Shown here: piece after piece, positions 28,864 to 36,749 of the stretch | How positions within the stretch are numbered: the first letter of the stretch is position 1 | Layout of the letters: each line of letters starts with the position of its first letter | Source: a bacterium | Lineage (GTDB): Bacteria > KSB1 > UBA2214 | Assembly: GCA_029560815.1 (NCBI GenBank) | Contig: JAKQKF010000245.1 | Span: 1-49,906, forward strand | Direction: 5' to 3' | Length of the DNA: 49,906 nt | The notes under the pieces: model-generated | Told to the model about the DNA's origin: nothing | The model's database searches: none | The model's input: only the letters and a program-made list of their open reading frames with translations | Made by a program: the position numbers and the translations under genes

Positions 28864-29343
28864 ATGCATCCTTTGCCATGCCGACGGGTACTCTATCCTT
28901 ATGAAACCCGCGTCCTTTTTTTACTGGTGGGGGACGACCAGATTGATAAGGCGCGCGAAATCGGCCGTTTGCTCAAGGAGAGCGACGTAGCCATCGACCG
29001 GATTTATACCACACCGGAGACCCACCACCTCGGCAGCGCTTTCTGGCGAGCTCTCCGGCCGGATGGACGGGATGAGGAGGAGAGGATAGCTGAGGTCGCC
29101 GTGGGGGATGAAGAGAGTGAAGACTTGCTCGAGGAGGATGCGTGCCGCCAGGGGTGTGGCCATTGCGGGGAGCTGCTGCGGCTCCTCCCCACCGAGATCC
29201 GTCTTGGCACCGGCAGTCATACCTACGCGGTGGCGCCAAAGCGCCATCCGAATATCCGGGACGAAGAGCATCAAAAGCCGCATGTTGCCGAGTATATCAT
29301 TGATCAAAGGAGCGGCCAGACCCAGCTGCACTGGCTGATGTGA
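28864..29343 (+). CDS. Small unknown protein with a weak histidine-phosphatase-like N-terminus
   Basis: A 159-residue protein that I do not recognise with certainty. The N-terminal order of elements (RVLFLLVGDD, then DKAREIGRLLKESDVAIDRIYTTP, read as AREIGRLLKES and IDRIYTTP) mirrors the SixA/phosphoglycerate-mutase fold, LVRHG-xx-LGxxLK-xx-IDxIYSSP, but the catalytic RHG is replaced by VGD and the following Arg is missing, so phosphatase activity is unlikely. The middle is very acidic (DEEER, VGDEESEDLLEEDAC) and holds a CxxxCxxC-like group (CRQGCGHC, about residues 94-101) that could bind metal or form disulfides. The strong Shine-Dalgarno GGGGAGG at 28852-28858 supports ATG 28864. The next small gene starts four bases after its stop. 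Confidence 0.5.
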   Translation: MHPLPCRRVLYPYETRVLFLLVGDDQIDKAREIGRLLKESDVAIDRIYTTPETHHLGSAFWRALRPDGRDEEERIAEVAVGDEESEDLLEEDACRQGCGHCGELLRLLPTEIRLGTGSHTYAVAPKRHPNIRDEEHQKPHVAEYIIDQRSGQTQLHWLM

Positions 29344-29347
29344 TGAT

Positions 29348-29602
29348 ATGCAAGACGACTCGATCGACATGAAAGCGTTTTGGGACCGGGAAGGCGACGG
29401 TGCCCTGGTCTATCGCGCCACGGCGTTTTCCGAAAGTCTGGGCCGGGAGCCTCTCTTTGAGATGACCATCACTTTCTCCTCCTCCGCCCGCCACCATTTG
29501 AGCGATGCGGTCTGCCGTTCCATTGCCCGCAAGGTCAACTGTGAGGAGATGCGTCAGGCGCTCGAACAGGTCGAGAACCTGACGGATCTTCAGCGCGGGT
29601 GA
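29348..29602 (+). CDS. Small hypothetical protein (84 aa)
   Basis: An 84-residue soluble protein of unknown family. Codon use is like the neighbouring genes (GC-rich third positions), and it follows the 28864 gene by four bases in the same direction, which supports it being real. The sequence pattern suggests a short beta-hairpin (ALVYRATAFSE, LFEMTITFSS) followed by two helices (HHLSDAVCRSIARKV and EEMRQALEQVENL). No catalytic or binding motif was seen and no clear Shine-Dalgarno precedes the ATG, so translation may depend on the upstream gene. Confidence 0.5.
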   Translation: MQDDSIDMKAFWDREGDGALVYRATAFSESLGREPLFEMTITFSSSARHHLSDAVCRSIARKVNCEEMRQALEQVENLTDLQRG

Positions 29603-29760
29603 AGAAGCTCTGTTTTCCCAAGGTCCGAGCCCGGCCGCCCGCCCGGGTGCCTCGCCGCATTCAGCTGCTGCGGCAGCGCCATGGTGTGGAATAGCCGCTC
29701 CTCCGCCGCTGTTGGTAATTGTACTGAACCAGGCATACCAACCCACAGCAGGAGGAATAT

Positions 29761-30222
29761 ATGGCAGATTTGCACATTGGCGACACCGCTCCTCTTTTCA
29801 GCCTGCCGGCGAGCACTGGCAAGACCATCTCTTTGAGCGATTACGCAGGCAAAAAACGCGTGGTGCTCTATTTTTATCCCAAGGATGACACCTCCGGCTG
29901 CACCAAGGAGGCCTGCTCTTTCCGGGATACCCTCCCCCGCATCGACGTCAAGGATACCGTGGTGCTCGGGGTCAGCCCGGATGATCTCAAATCCCACCAG
30001 AAATTCATCGACAAATACGGTCTCAATTTTCCTCTTCTCTCCGACAGCGATCACAAGGTGGCCGAAGCTTATGGCGCCTGGGGTGAAAAGTCAATGTATG
30101 GAAAAAAGTACTTTGGAATCATCCGGAAAACCTTTATAATTGGCAAAGACGGCAAACTCGAGCACGTGTTCCACAAGGTCTCTCCGGAGGGACACAGCGA
30201 GGAGATACTGAAACTCATCTGA
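29761..30222 (+). CDS. bcp: Thioredoxin-dependent peroxiredoxin, BCP/PrxQ type
   Basis: A 153-residue peroxiredoxin that reduces hydrogen peroxide and organic peroxides with thioredoxin as reductant. [16 protein letters not shown] contains the peroxidatic Cys47 (in the PxxxTxxC pattern) and the resolving Cys52 five residues later, the signature of atypical 2-Cys BCP enzymes. The active-site Arg is in [11 protein letters not shown] (about residue 121). Length and fold are standard, and there is no signal peptide, so it is cytosolic. ATG 29761 has AGGAGG at 29750-29755. The LarA-family gene follows after 21 bp and the POT transporter after that, so the three are probably co-transcribed. Confidence 0.95.
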   Translation: MADLHIGDTAPLFSLPASTGKTISLSDYAGKKRVVLYFYPKDDTSGCTKEACSFRDTLPRIDVKDTVVLGVSPDDLKSHQKFIDKYGLNFPLLSDSDHKVAEAYGAWGEKSMYGKKYFGIIRKTFIIGKDGKLEHVFHKVSPEGHSEEILKLI

Positions 30223-30243
30223 ACTCGTCTCTAAAGGGCGTAT

Positions 30244-31509
30244 ATGGAGCTCTCCTACGGAACCACCACCCTTTCTTTTCAGCCTGATCCCGGCGTAGCC
30301 TGGCGCACACTTCCGGAGGAGGAGTTGGGCGCAGCGGCGGCTGCCGGTCCAGAGATCCTCCGGAACGCCATCGCCATGCTGTTAGGGCAGATGGAGGAGG
30401 GAGGCGCCGCTGCCGGGGAGAGCCTGCTGCTGGTTGTGCCCGACCATACCCGGCGCTGCCGCCTTGATGAGGTATTGGGCCTGCTGCTGCCCGGGCTGGA
30501 AACCCGCCTTTCCCTGCGGGTGCGCATTCTTGTTGCCAATGGCAGCCATGTGCTGCAGCCAGAGCCGCTGGTGCGCGAGCTGATCGGAGCGGAGATCTAC
30601 GACCGTTATCCGGTCAACCAGCACGACTGCCGGGAGGGAAAACAGCTCGCCCAGATCGGGACGACCACGGCCGGCACCCCGGTCATCGTAAATCGCACAG
30701 CGCTGGAAGTGGACTGGATCGTCACCGTCGGCGGCATTCTCTTTCACTATTTCGCCGGATTCGGGGGTGGGCCGAAGATGCTGCTGCCTGGCATCGCCGG
30801 CGAGGAGACGATCCGCATCAACCATCGCCGGACGCTCGATCCTGTCACCGGGCAGTTTCACCCCGATTGCCGGGAGGGCAACATCGAGACCAATCCGGTC
30901 TATCTCGATCTGGCCGAGATTGTCCGCCTTTTTCCGGCCGCCCTCTCCCTGCAGCTCGTACTCTCCCCGCAAGGGGAGATCGCTGCTGCCGCCGCCGGCC
31001 CCATCCTGCCGGTGCAAAGGGAGCTTTTGCCCCTGGTGCGCCGGTTTTACACTCTGCCGATCGGAGAGCGGGCGGATGTCGTCATCGCCAGCGCCGGGGG
31101 CCATCCCGCCGATGTCAACCTCATCCAGTCTCACAAATCGATTCATCACGCTTATCAGGCCGTTAAAAGCGGTGGCACAGTAATTGTGCTGGCCGAATGC
31201 AGCGAAGGAGTCGGTTCCGCCGCCTTTATGGATTATTTCACCGGTGCAAGCGCAGCGGAGATGGGCCGGGAGCTGCTGGCCAACTATCTCATCAACGGCC
31301 ATACCGCTCTGACCCTGAAGAGCAAGTGTGAGGGGGCGCGGATCATCCTGGTCTCTGCCCTGCCGCCGGAGCTGGTCCGGCGTACCGGCATGGTTCCGGC
31401 CACATCGCTGGCGGAGGCCTGGCAGCTGGCCCGCCCGGAGCTGCCGGCGGGCGCGACCGGCCTCATCCTGCCCGGGGCCGCCAGGTATCTGCCGATCTCC
31501 CAATCCTGA
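30244..31509 (+). CDS. larA: LarA-family protein (nickel-pincer-dependent racemase/epimerase)
   Basis: A 421-residue member of the lactate racemase LarA family. The residues that matter in Lactobacillus LarA have clear counterparts: D67 and R70 in PDHTRR, H102 in NGSH, H168 in FHYFAGFGGGPK, K178 (the Lys that anchors the pyridinium nickel-pincer cofactor) in GGPKMLLPG, and H194 in INHRR. The C-terminal domain has SAGGHPADVNLIQSHKS, the equivalent of the GGYPxDxNxxQ block. This suggests an active hydroxyacid racemase or epimerase, but LarA relatives use many substrates and the real one is unknown. The cofactor genes larB, larC and larE are not in the window. Start ATG 30244 with AAAGGG upstream; the POT transporter gene starts 9 bp after the stop. 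Confidence 0.82.
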   Translation: MELSYGTTTLSFQPDPGVAWRTLPEEELGAAAAAGPEILRNAIAMLLGQMEEGGAAAGESLLLVVPDHTRRCRLDEVLGLLLPGLETRLSLRVRILVANGSHVLQPEPLVRELIGAEIYDRYPVNQHDCREGKQLAQIGTTTAGTPVIVNRTALEVDWIVTVGGILFHYFAGFGGGPKMLLPGIAGEETIRINHRRTLDPVTGQFHPDCREGNIETNPVYLDLAEIVRLFPAALSLQLVLSPQGEIAAAAAGPILPVQRELLPLVRRFYTLPIGERADVVIASAGGHPADVNLIQSHKSIHHAYQAVKSGGTVIVLAECSEGVGSAAFMDYFTGASAAEMGRELLANYLINGHTALTLKSKCEGARIILVSALPPELVRRTGMVPATSLAEAWQLARPELPAGATGLILPGAARYLPISQS

Positions 31510-31518
31510 AAGGACATT

Positions 31519-33006
31519 ATGAGCGACAATCACCGCTCCCCGGTATTGGCCTCTTTTCCGCGCGTTTTCTGGGTGGCCAATATGATGGAGCTTTTTGAAC
31601 GTGCCGCCTACTACGGCATGAATTCAGTCCTGGCCGTCTATCTCACCAACAGCGCCGCGCAGGGGGGGCTGGGTTTTTCCGAGCAGTCGGTGGGTTTTTT
31701 GCAGAGCCTGGTCTATGCCATGACCTATGTGGTGCCCATTCTCGGTGGAGCCCTTGCGGACCGCTACGGCTACCGGCGCATGCTCATGGTCGCCTTTGCC
31801 CTGCTCACCGCCGGCTACTACATCACCGGTCATGTCTCGACCTATGGGGTCATCTTCACCAGCCTGCTGCTGCTGGCGACCGGCGCCGGACTGTTCAAGC
31901 CGATCATTTCGGGCACCCTGGCGCGCAGCACCACTGCGGAGAACAGCGGTTTCGGATTCGGCATCTATTACTGGATGATCAATCTCGGCGCCTTTCTCGC
32001 TCCGCTGCTGGTCAGCTATCTCAAGGGCTTCTCCTGGTCGCTGATTTTTACGGTCTCGGCCCTCTACTGCGCTCTGATGCTGCTGCCCACCCTCTTTCTT
32101 TTTCGCGATCCCCCCAAGCCCGAAAACAACAAGAGTCTGCGCGAGGTGCTGGGTGGCGCGGCCATGGTACTGGGCGATGCCCGTTTCATGTTGATGATTC
32201 TGGTCTATTCCTGCTTCTGGATCCTTTACTTTCAGAATTTCGGCTCGGTGCTCTGGTATCTTCGCGATTTCGTCGACAAGGCCCCGGTTGACGCCCTCTT
32301 CGCCGGCTTCGGAATCCCTTTCTCCTTTGACGCGGAGCATGTCACGGTGATCAATGCCGGGACCATCATCCTCCTGCAGGTGGTGGTCAGCCGTATCTTT
32401 AAAAAAACGGGCGCTCTTTCGACCATGGTGATTGGGCTCTTCTTCGGCGCCATGGGGTTCCTCTGCCTCGCCTTTGCCGCCACGCCCTGGATCTTTATTC
32501 TCGGTCTGGTGATTTTTTCCATCGGCGAGATGACCGCGCATCCCCGCTACTATTCCTACGTTGGGACGATCGCTCCGGCCGACAAGACGGCGATCTACAT
32601 GGGGTATGCTTTTCTCTACGGGGTGATCGGTTCGCTGGTGGGGTCCAACCTCGGCGGTCTGCTCTATACACGCATGCTCAAGCCGCACATCGGCCTGGCC
32701 AGTGCAGGGGCGATGAGCCGCAAGTTCTGGCTCCTCTTTGCCCTTCTCGGGCTGGTCAGCATGGCCGGGCTGGCCCTTTATAACCGTTTCTTCGGACGGG
32801 ATACGGAGACGGCGCGCCGGCGGGCGCACGCGATCATGATCGGAATTTACAGCCTGCTGCTGGCTGGAGGAGCGGTTTTTGGCTGGTCGGCTCTGGGCAG
32901 AGAAAGTGTGGATTACAAGACCCTGGTGCAGTCGGTTATACTGGTTGCGATGGGGGGAGGAGGACTGTCGGTGAGCCTGCGCCGCAAGCCGAAGCAGGCT
33001 CGCTGA
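31519..33006 (+). CDS. POT/PTR2-family proton-dependent oligopeptide transporter
   Basis: A 495-residue inner-membrane transporter of the major facilitator superfamily. The N-terminal helix has ELFERAAYYGMNSVLAVYL; ELFERAAYYG is the ExxERFxYYG proton-coupling motif of POT carriers. GGALADRYGYRRMLM is the MFS loop 2-3 signature, and GTGLFKP-like ATGAGLFKPIISGTLAR is the PTR2 block. About 14 hydrophobic helices are expected from the length. Such carriers import di- and tripeptides with protons; some use other substrates. It is the third gene after the peroxiredoxin and LarA genes, with AAAGGA upstream of ATG 31519. It converges with the flavodoxin gene, the stop codons being directly adjacent. 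Confidence 0.88.
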   Translation: MSDNHRSPVLASFPRVFWVANMMELFERAAYYGMNSVLAVYLTNSAAQGGLGFSEQSVGFLQSLVYAMTYVVPILGGALADRYGYRRMLMVAFALLTAGYYITGHVSTYGVIFTSLLLLATGAGLFKPIISGTLARSTTAENSGFGFGIYYWMINLGAFLAPLLVSYLKGFSWSLIFTVSALYCALMLLPTLFLFRDPPKPENNKSLREVLGGAAMVLGDARFMLMILVYSCFWILYFQNFGSVLWYLRDFVDKAPVDALFAGFGIPFSFDAEHVTVINAGTIILLQVVVSRIFKKTGALSTMVIGLFFGAMGFLCLAFAATPWIFILGLVIFSIGEMTAHPRYYSYVGTIAPADKTAIYMGYAFLYGVIGSLVGSNLGGLLYTRMLKPHIGLASAGAMSRKFWLLFALLGLVSMAGLALYNRFFGRDTETARRRAHAIMIGIYSLLLAGGAVFGWSALGRESVDYKTLVQSVILVAMGGGGLSVSLRRKPKQAR

Positions 33007-33567
33007 TCATTTGTCGGCGATGATGGGGGAGGTCCGAGCGGCGGCGGTCAGCTCGTCACGCAGAGAGAGCGCCCATTGTTCGATGAGGCTCCAGTCGCGG
33101 GTATCGACGCTGCCGTCTACGGGCAGGCCGGATTTCTCGAGGACATGGCGCATCAGTTTGCGCATGACCGGATTGAGCTTGTCAAAATCGATCTTGCCGC
33201 CGAATGCCTCCACGGCGAAAGGATGGATGGTCGGAAAATGGCGCAGGAGCTGTGGAAGCTGATCTTCCACGGCCTTGCAGCGCCCTTCCTCGGAATTTGC
33301 GCAGAGGCAGACGAGAAAAATGGCCACCCGTTTGGTTTCAAGGTGACGGCGGTGGTGGGCGATAAAATCGACCATATTGGCCAGGGGATGACCGGCGCGG
33401 ACCGAACTGCCGAGGATGACGGTGTCGTAGGGTACGACCGAGGAGACCTCATCGATCGGGAGCAGATCCACACTGAGAAGGTCCGCCTGTTTGAGAATTT
33501 GTCCGATTTTTTCGGCGACTTCCCGCGTGGTCCCGAATCCGCTGCTGTAGGTGATGAGGATCTTCAT
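33007..33567 (-). CDS. Flavodoxin-domain protein (HemG-like)
   Basis: A protein of about 186 residues with a single flavodoxin fold. KILITYSSGFGTTREVAEKI contains the FMN phosphate-binding loop (YSSGFGTT), and VPYDTVILGSSVRAGHP, read as YDTVILGSSVRAG, is the second flavin-contact region typical of the HemG/flavodoxin_5 group. HemG oxidises protoporphyrinogen IX using quinone, but similar proteins serve other redox roles, so I leave the substrate open. The Lys-rich helical insert of long-chain flavodoxins is absent. ATG 33567 gives the natural start; an in-frame TTG at 33588 would add seven residues. The gene stands alone on the minus strand between two plus-strand genes. Confidence 0.75.
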   Translation of the reverse strand: MKILITYSSGFGTTREVAEKIGQILKQADLLSVDLLPIDEVSSVVPYDTVILGSSVRAGHPLANMVDFIAHHRRHLETKRVAIFLVCLCANSEEGRCKAVEDQLPQLLRHFPTIHPFAVEAFGGKIDFDKLNPVMRKLMRHVLEKSGLPVDGSVDTRDWSLIEQWALSLRDELTAAARTSPIIADK

Positions 33568-33688
33568 AAGAACCTGACTGGTTGGCAATGAATGCCCCTG
33601 ATTTGTGGGGCAGTGTGAATAGTTAATCCTTGTTCATTTACTTTATAAACAAACAACAGCGAAGAAATAATTCCGTTAGTTTAAGCTT

Positions 33689-35017
33689 ATGCGCATTTTA
33701 TTGCTGCAACCTGCAATCGAGGACTTTTACACCACACCGATCCGCTTCTACCCGCTCGGACTGCTCTACACAGCAGCAGCCCTGCGGGAGGCGGGCCATG
33801 ATGTTCATCTGATCGATGCGCTCTCTCCGCTGCGGAGACGCACCCTGGCTCTGCCACGCGCTTTCGCCCACCTGCGTCCGTTCCTCGGCCACACCCCGCA
33901 TTTTTTCAACCACTATTACCGCTTCGGCCGGGAGGACGATGCCCTGCTCACGGAGATCGGGGCGTGGCAGCCCGAAGCGGTGGGGATCTCCAGCCAGTTC
34001 ACCGCCTACTACAAGAACGTCCACGAGATCGCCCAACGCATCAAGGCGGAGATGAATCCACTTCTCTTCATCGGCGGGCACCACGCCACCGTCTTTGGCT
34101 CTGACTGCCGCCGGCGTACCCCGGTCATCGATGCGGTCTGCTCCGGGCCCGCTGAAACCGGACTGCAGGAGATCATCGGCCGGGATGGCGCTCCTCTTAT
34201 CCGGAGCATAATCGACTGGCGCGATCTGATGCCGGCCCACGATCTGCTCGCTCCCGATCTCTACTGCATCGGCCGCAGCCGCTACGCCTCGCTGCTTTGC
34301 AGCCGGGGCTGTCCGAATGGCTGCGATTTTTGCAGTGTTGAGCGGATGTTCGGGCGCACCCTCTCCTATCGCCCGGTGGAGGCTGTACTGGCCGAGATGC
34401 GGCTTCTGTATGAACAACGCGGAGTGCGCATTTTCAATTTTGAGGATGATAATCTGACCGGCCGGAGGGAGTGGTTCCAGGACTTTTTACGGGGCGTGAT
34501 TGCGGAGCCGCGCTTCGCCGGCATCGAACTGACTGCCATGAACGGCATCTGTTATCCGGGACTGGATGCAGAGACCCTGGAATTGATGCGCCGCGCCGGC
34601 TTTAAAAGGCTCAATCTCTCCCTGGTCACCCGGGATCCCGGCCTTCGCCATAGTTACCACCGGCCGCAGAAGGACGGTGAGCTCGAAGCGGTCATCGCCC
34701 GGGCGCAGCGGCTCGGCCTCTTCGTCACGGTCTATCTCATTATCGGGCTGCCGGGACAAAGCTTCACCGAGGTCCGCAGCAGCATTGATCATCTGCTCGA
34801 CCTTGGTGTTCTGGTCGGTCCCTCCGTTTTTTATATCCCTCCCGCCTCCCCGCTTTACGCGAGACTCGAGCTGCCGGCGGAGCTGCTGGCTGAATGGGAG
34901 CTTTACCGCTCCTCCGCCTTTGCGGTGGAGAGCCCGGAGCTGCCGCGCTCGGCGCTGGTGGAGCTTTTTTCCTATGTCCGCGCCGAGAACCTGAGGCGGC
35001 GGCCGCCGGAAGGCTGA
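33689..35017 (+). CDS. B12-binding-domain radical SAM protein
   Basis: A 442-residue enzyme. The N-terminal half is a cobalamin-binding Rossmann-type domain (MRILLLQPAIE, YPLGLLYTAAALREAGHDV, and IGGHHATVF at about 128-136). The radical SAM core starts with C208-x3-C212-x2-C215 (CPNGCDFC), which binds the 4Fe-4S cluster that cleaves S-adenosylmethionine. FEDDNLTG and LSLVTRDPGLRHSYHRP follow the class pattern, and YLIIGLPGQ is the late beta-strand motif. Members carry out methylations and other difficult radical reactions, often on lipids, cofactors or natural products; the substrate cannot be assigned. It starts without a clear Shine-Dalgarno in an AT-rich leader and has no biosynthetic partners nearby, only a glutamine synthetase family gene 100 bp downstream. 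Confidence 0.85.
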   Translation: MRILLLQPAIEDFYTTPIRFYPLGLLYTAAALREAGHDVHLIDALSPLRRRTLALPRAFAHLRPFLGHTPHFFNHYYRFGREDDALLTEIGAWQPEAVGISSQFTAYYKNVHEIAQRIKAEMNPLLFIGGHHATVFGSDCRRRTPVIDAVCSGPAETGLQEIIGRDGAPLIRSIIDWRDLMPAHDLLAPDLYCIGRSRYASLLCSRGCPNGCDFCSVERMFGRTLSYRPVEAVLAEMRLLYEQRGVRIFNFEDDNLTGRREWFQDFLRGVIAEPRFAGIELTAMNGICYPGLDAETLELMRRAGFKRLNLSLVTRDPGLRHSYHRPQKDGELEAVIARAQRLGLFVTVYLIIGLPGQSFTEVRSSIDHLLDLGVLVGPSVFYIPPASPLYARLELPAELLAEWELYRSSAFAVESPELPRSALVELFSYVRAENLRRRPPEG

Positions 35018-35026
35018 AAAATCCGC

Positions 35027-35055
35027 TTGCGTCTGACGGCCTTTAACTGTAAATT
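35027..35055 (+). promoter_or_regulatory. Weak candidate promoter for the glutamine synthetase gene
   Basis: TTGCGT (35027-35032) and TAAATT (35050-35055) are separated by 17 bases, 60-90 bases upstream of the GTG start at 35118. The -35 match is only three of six. Confidence 0.3.
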
Positions 35056-35117
35056 GCCTCCGCTTGCCGGAGAAGTAGAGCCGGCTGAATGGCTTTGGAC
35101 CCATCCTGGAGGCGGAA

Positions 35118-36656
35118 GTGAAAGAACGCTATGCCCTGGAAAATCCGATTTCGGTGCTTTTGGACAAACCGCGTGAAGAGTTCACCCGGCGCGATCTCCT
35201 GCGCGTCATTGAAGAAAAACAGATCGAACGTATCACCCTGCACTATACCGGCCTCGACGGCAAACTCAAGGAGCTCAAGATCCCCCTGGCCAATCGTGAT
35301 CAGGCCGATCATATTCTGGCTGACGGCGAGCGGGCGGATGGCTCCTCTCTTTTCAAGGGGATGGTCGACGCCTCGGTCTCAGATCTTTATGTCGTCCCCC
35401 TTTACAAAACCGCCTTTTTAAATCCTTTCGACGCCAACAGCCTCGATTTTATTTGCCGCTATATCGACAGCAGCGGCAGCTATGCCTCCTTTGCGCCGGA
35501 TAATATTCTGCTCAATGCCCATGCCTTTTTCCAGAAGAGTACGGGATTCACACTCAATGCCCTCGGCGAGCTGGAGTTTTATCTGCTGGCGGAACCGGAG
35601 AGTCACATCTTTCTGGCCGGCAAGCAGCGCGGCTATCACGCCTCCGCCCCCTTTATCAAGACCGGGAAGGTGCTGGATGAGATGGTTCGCTACATCACCC
35701 AGATCACGGGTGCGGTGAAATATGCCCACAGTGAGGTCGGCTATCTCGAGAATGTGCACAGCGATCTGGCAGAGATCAACGGCAAGCGGGCCGAGCAGCT
35801 GGAGATCGAACTGCTGCCCACACCCATTGATGAAGCGGGCGACATTCTGGTGTTGGCGAAGTGGCTCATCCGCAATGTCGCCTACAAGCACAACTGCGTC
35901 GCCACTTTCACACCCAAGCTCGAGGAGGGCGTCGCCGGAAACGGCATGCATGTCCATGTTGAATTGTGCAAGGAGGAGAAGAATGTGATGATGGGGGCCG
36001 ACGGCCGTCTCACCCCGGAGGCGCGCCGGCTAATCGGTGGTTTTTGCACCTACGCCGATTCGCTGACTGCCTTTGGCAATACCATCTCCGCCGCCTATCT
36101 GCGCCTGGTGCCCAACCAGGAAGCGCCGACACGCATCTGCTGGAGCGACTGCAACCGTTCAGCCATGATCCGGGTGCCGTTGGGCTGGGTCAACGCCAAC
36201 GATCTCGGTTACAAACTCAACCCCCAACAGAATGAGGAGAAGACGAGCTCCGCCGGCCGGCAGACGGTTGAACTGCGCAGCCCGGACGGCAGTGCAGCGG
36301 TCCATCTCCTTCTGGCCGGAATGACGATGGCGGCCGAATGGGGCCTCGCCCACGCCCAGGCGCTTGAGCTGGCGGAACAGCTCTACGTTCGGGGTAATAT
36401 TTTTGAGGATCCGGAACTGCTGCAGCGGCTGCCGGTTTTGCCAAAGAGCTGCGTCGAATCGGGCAAACTGCTGCTGGAAAAACGGACTCTATACGAGCGC
36501 GAGGGGATCTTTCCGGCCAGCATCGTCGACTATGCTGCCAGGCTCCTTTTTGCCGAACAGGATGAGGACCTCAACAACCACCTGCTCCATCTGCCGGCCG
36601 ATGACCGGCTGAAGGAGACCCGCAAACTGATGCACAAGGATCTGCACCGTCATTAG
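35118..36656 (+). CDS. Glutamine synthetase family protein, no visible adenylylation site
   Basis: A 512-residue class I-type glutamine synthetase relative. The beta-grasp N-domain carries ADGSSLFKGMVDASVSDLYVVP, seen as ADGSSLFKG and SDLYVVP, the counterpart of the DGSS...SDM block with the catalytic Asp. The metal and substrate motifs are ELEFYLL (about residue 153), GNGMHVHVEL (about 275), RLVPNQEAPTRICWSDCNRSAMIRVP, seen as RLVPNQEAPTRI and NRSAMIRVP, and VELRSPDGSAA for the final Arg/Glu region. The NLYDLP adenylylation site of GlnA is absent, so control by GlnE is not expected. It may make glutamine or ligate ammonia or an amine to another carboxylate; substrate specificity is open. The start is GTG 35118 with GGAGG at 35108-35112. 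Confidence 0.82.
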   Translation: MKERYALENPISVLLDKPREEFTRRDLLRVIEEKQIERITLHYTGLDGKLKELKIPLANRDQADHILADGERADGSSLFKGMVDASVSDLYVVPLYKTAFLNPFDANSLDFICRYIDSSGSYASFAPDNILLNAHAFFQKSTGFTLNALGELEFYLLAEPESHIFLAGKQRGYHASAPFIKTGKVLDEMVRYITQITGAVKYAHSEVGYLENVHSDLAEINGKRAEQLEIELLPTPIDEAGDILVLAKWLIRNVAYKHNCVATFTPKLEEGVAGNGMHVHVELCKEEKNVMMGADGRLTPEARRLIGGFCTYADSLTAFGNTISAAYLRLVPNQEAPTRICWSDCNRSAMIRVPLGWVNANDLGYKLNPQQNEEKTSSAGRQTVELRSPDGSAAVHLLLAGMTMAAEWGLAHAQALELAEQLYVRGNIFEDPELLQRLPVLPKSCVESGKLLLEKRTLYEREGIFPASIVDYAARLLFAEQDEDLNNHLLHLPADDRLKETRKLMHKDLHRH

Positions 36657-36694
36657 GCTGCTCCAGAAGCCCGGCGGTGATGGGGAGAATGGAT

Positions 36695-36716
36695 GCGGCG
36701 GCGGGTGTGCCGCCGC
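36695..36716. terminator. GC-rich hairpin between convergent genes
   Basis: An 8-bp stem (gcggcggc / gccgccgc) with a 6-base loop lies in the 93-bp gap between the glutamine synthetase gene and mnmA. No T-run is present on either strand, so it would stop polymerase poorly without Rho. Confidence 0.3.
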
Positions 36717-36749
36717 TACCGCAGACGGGCCGGCGGAAGTGGAGAGTGA

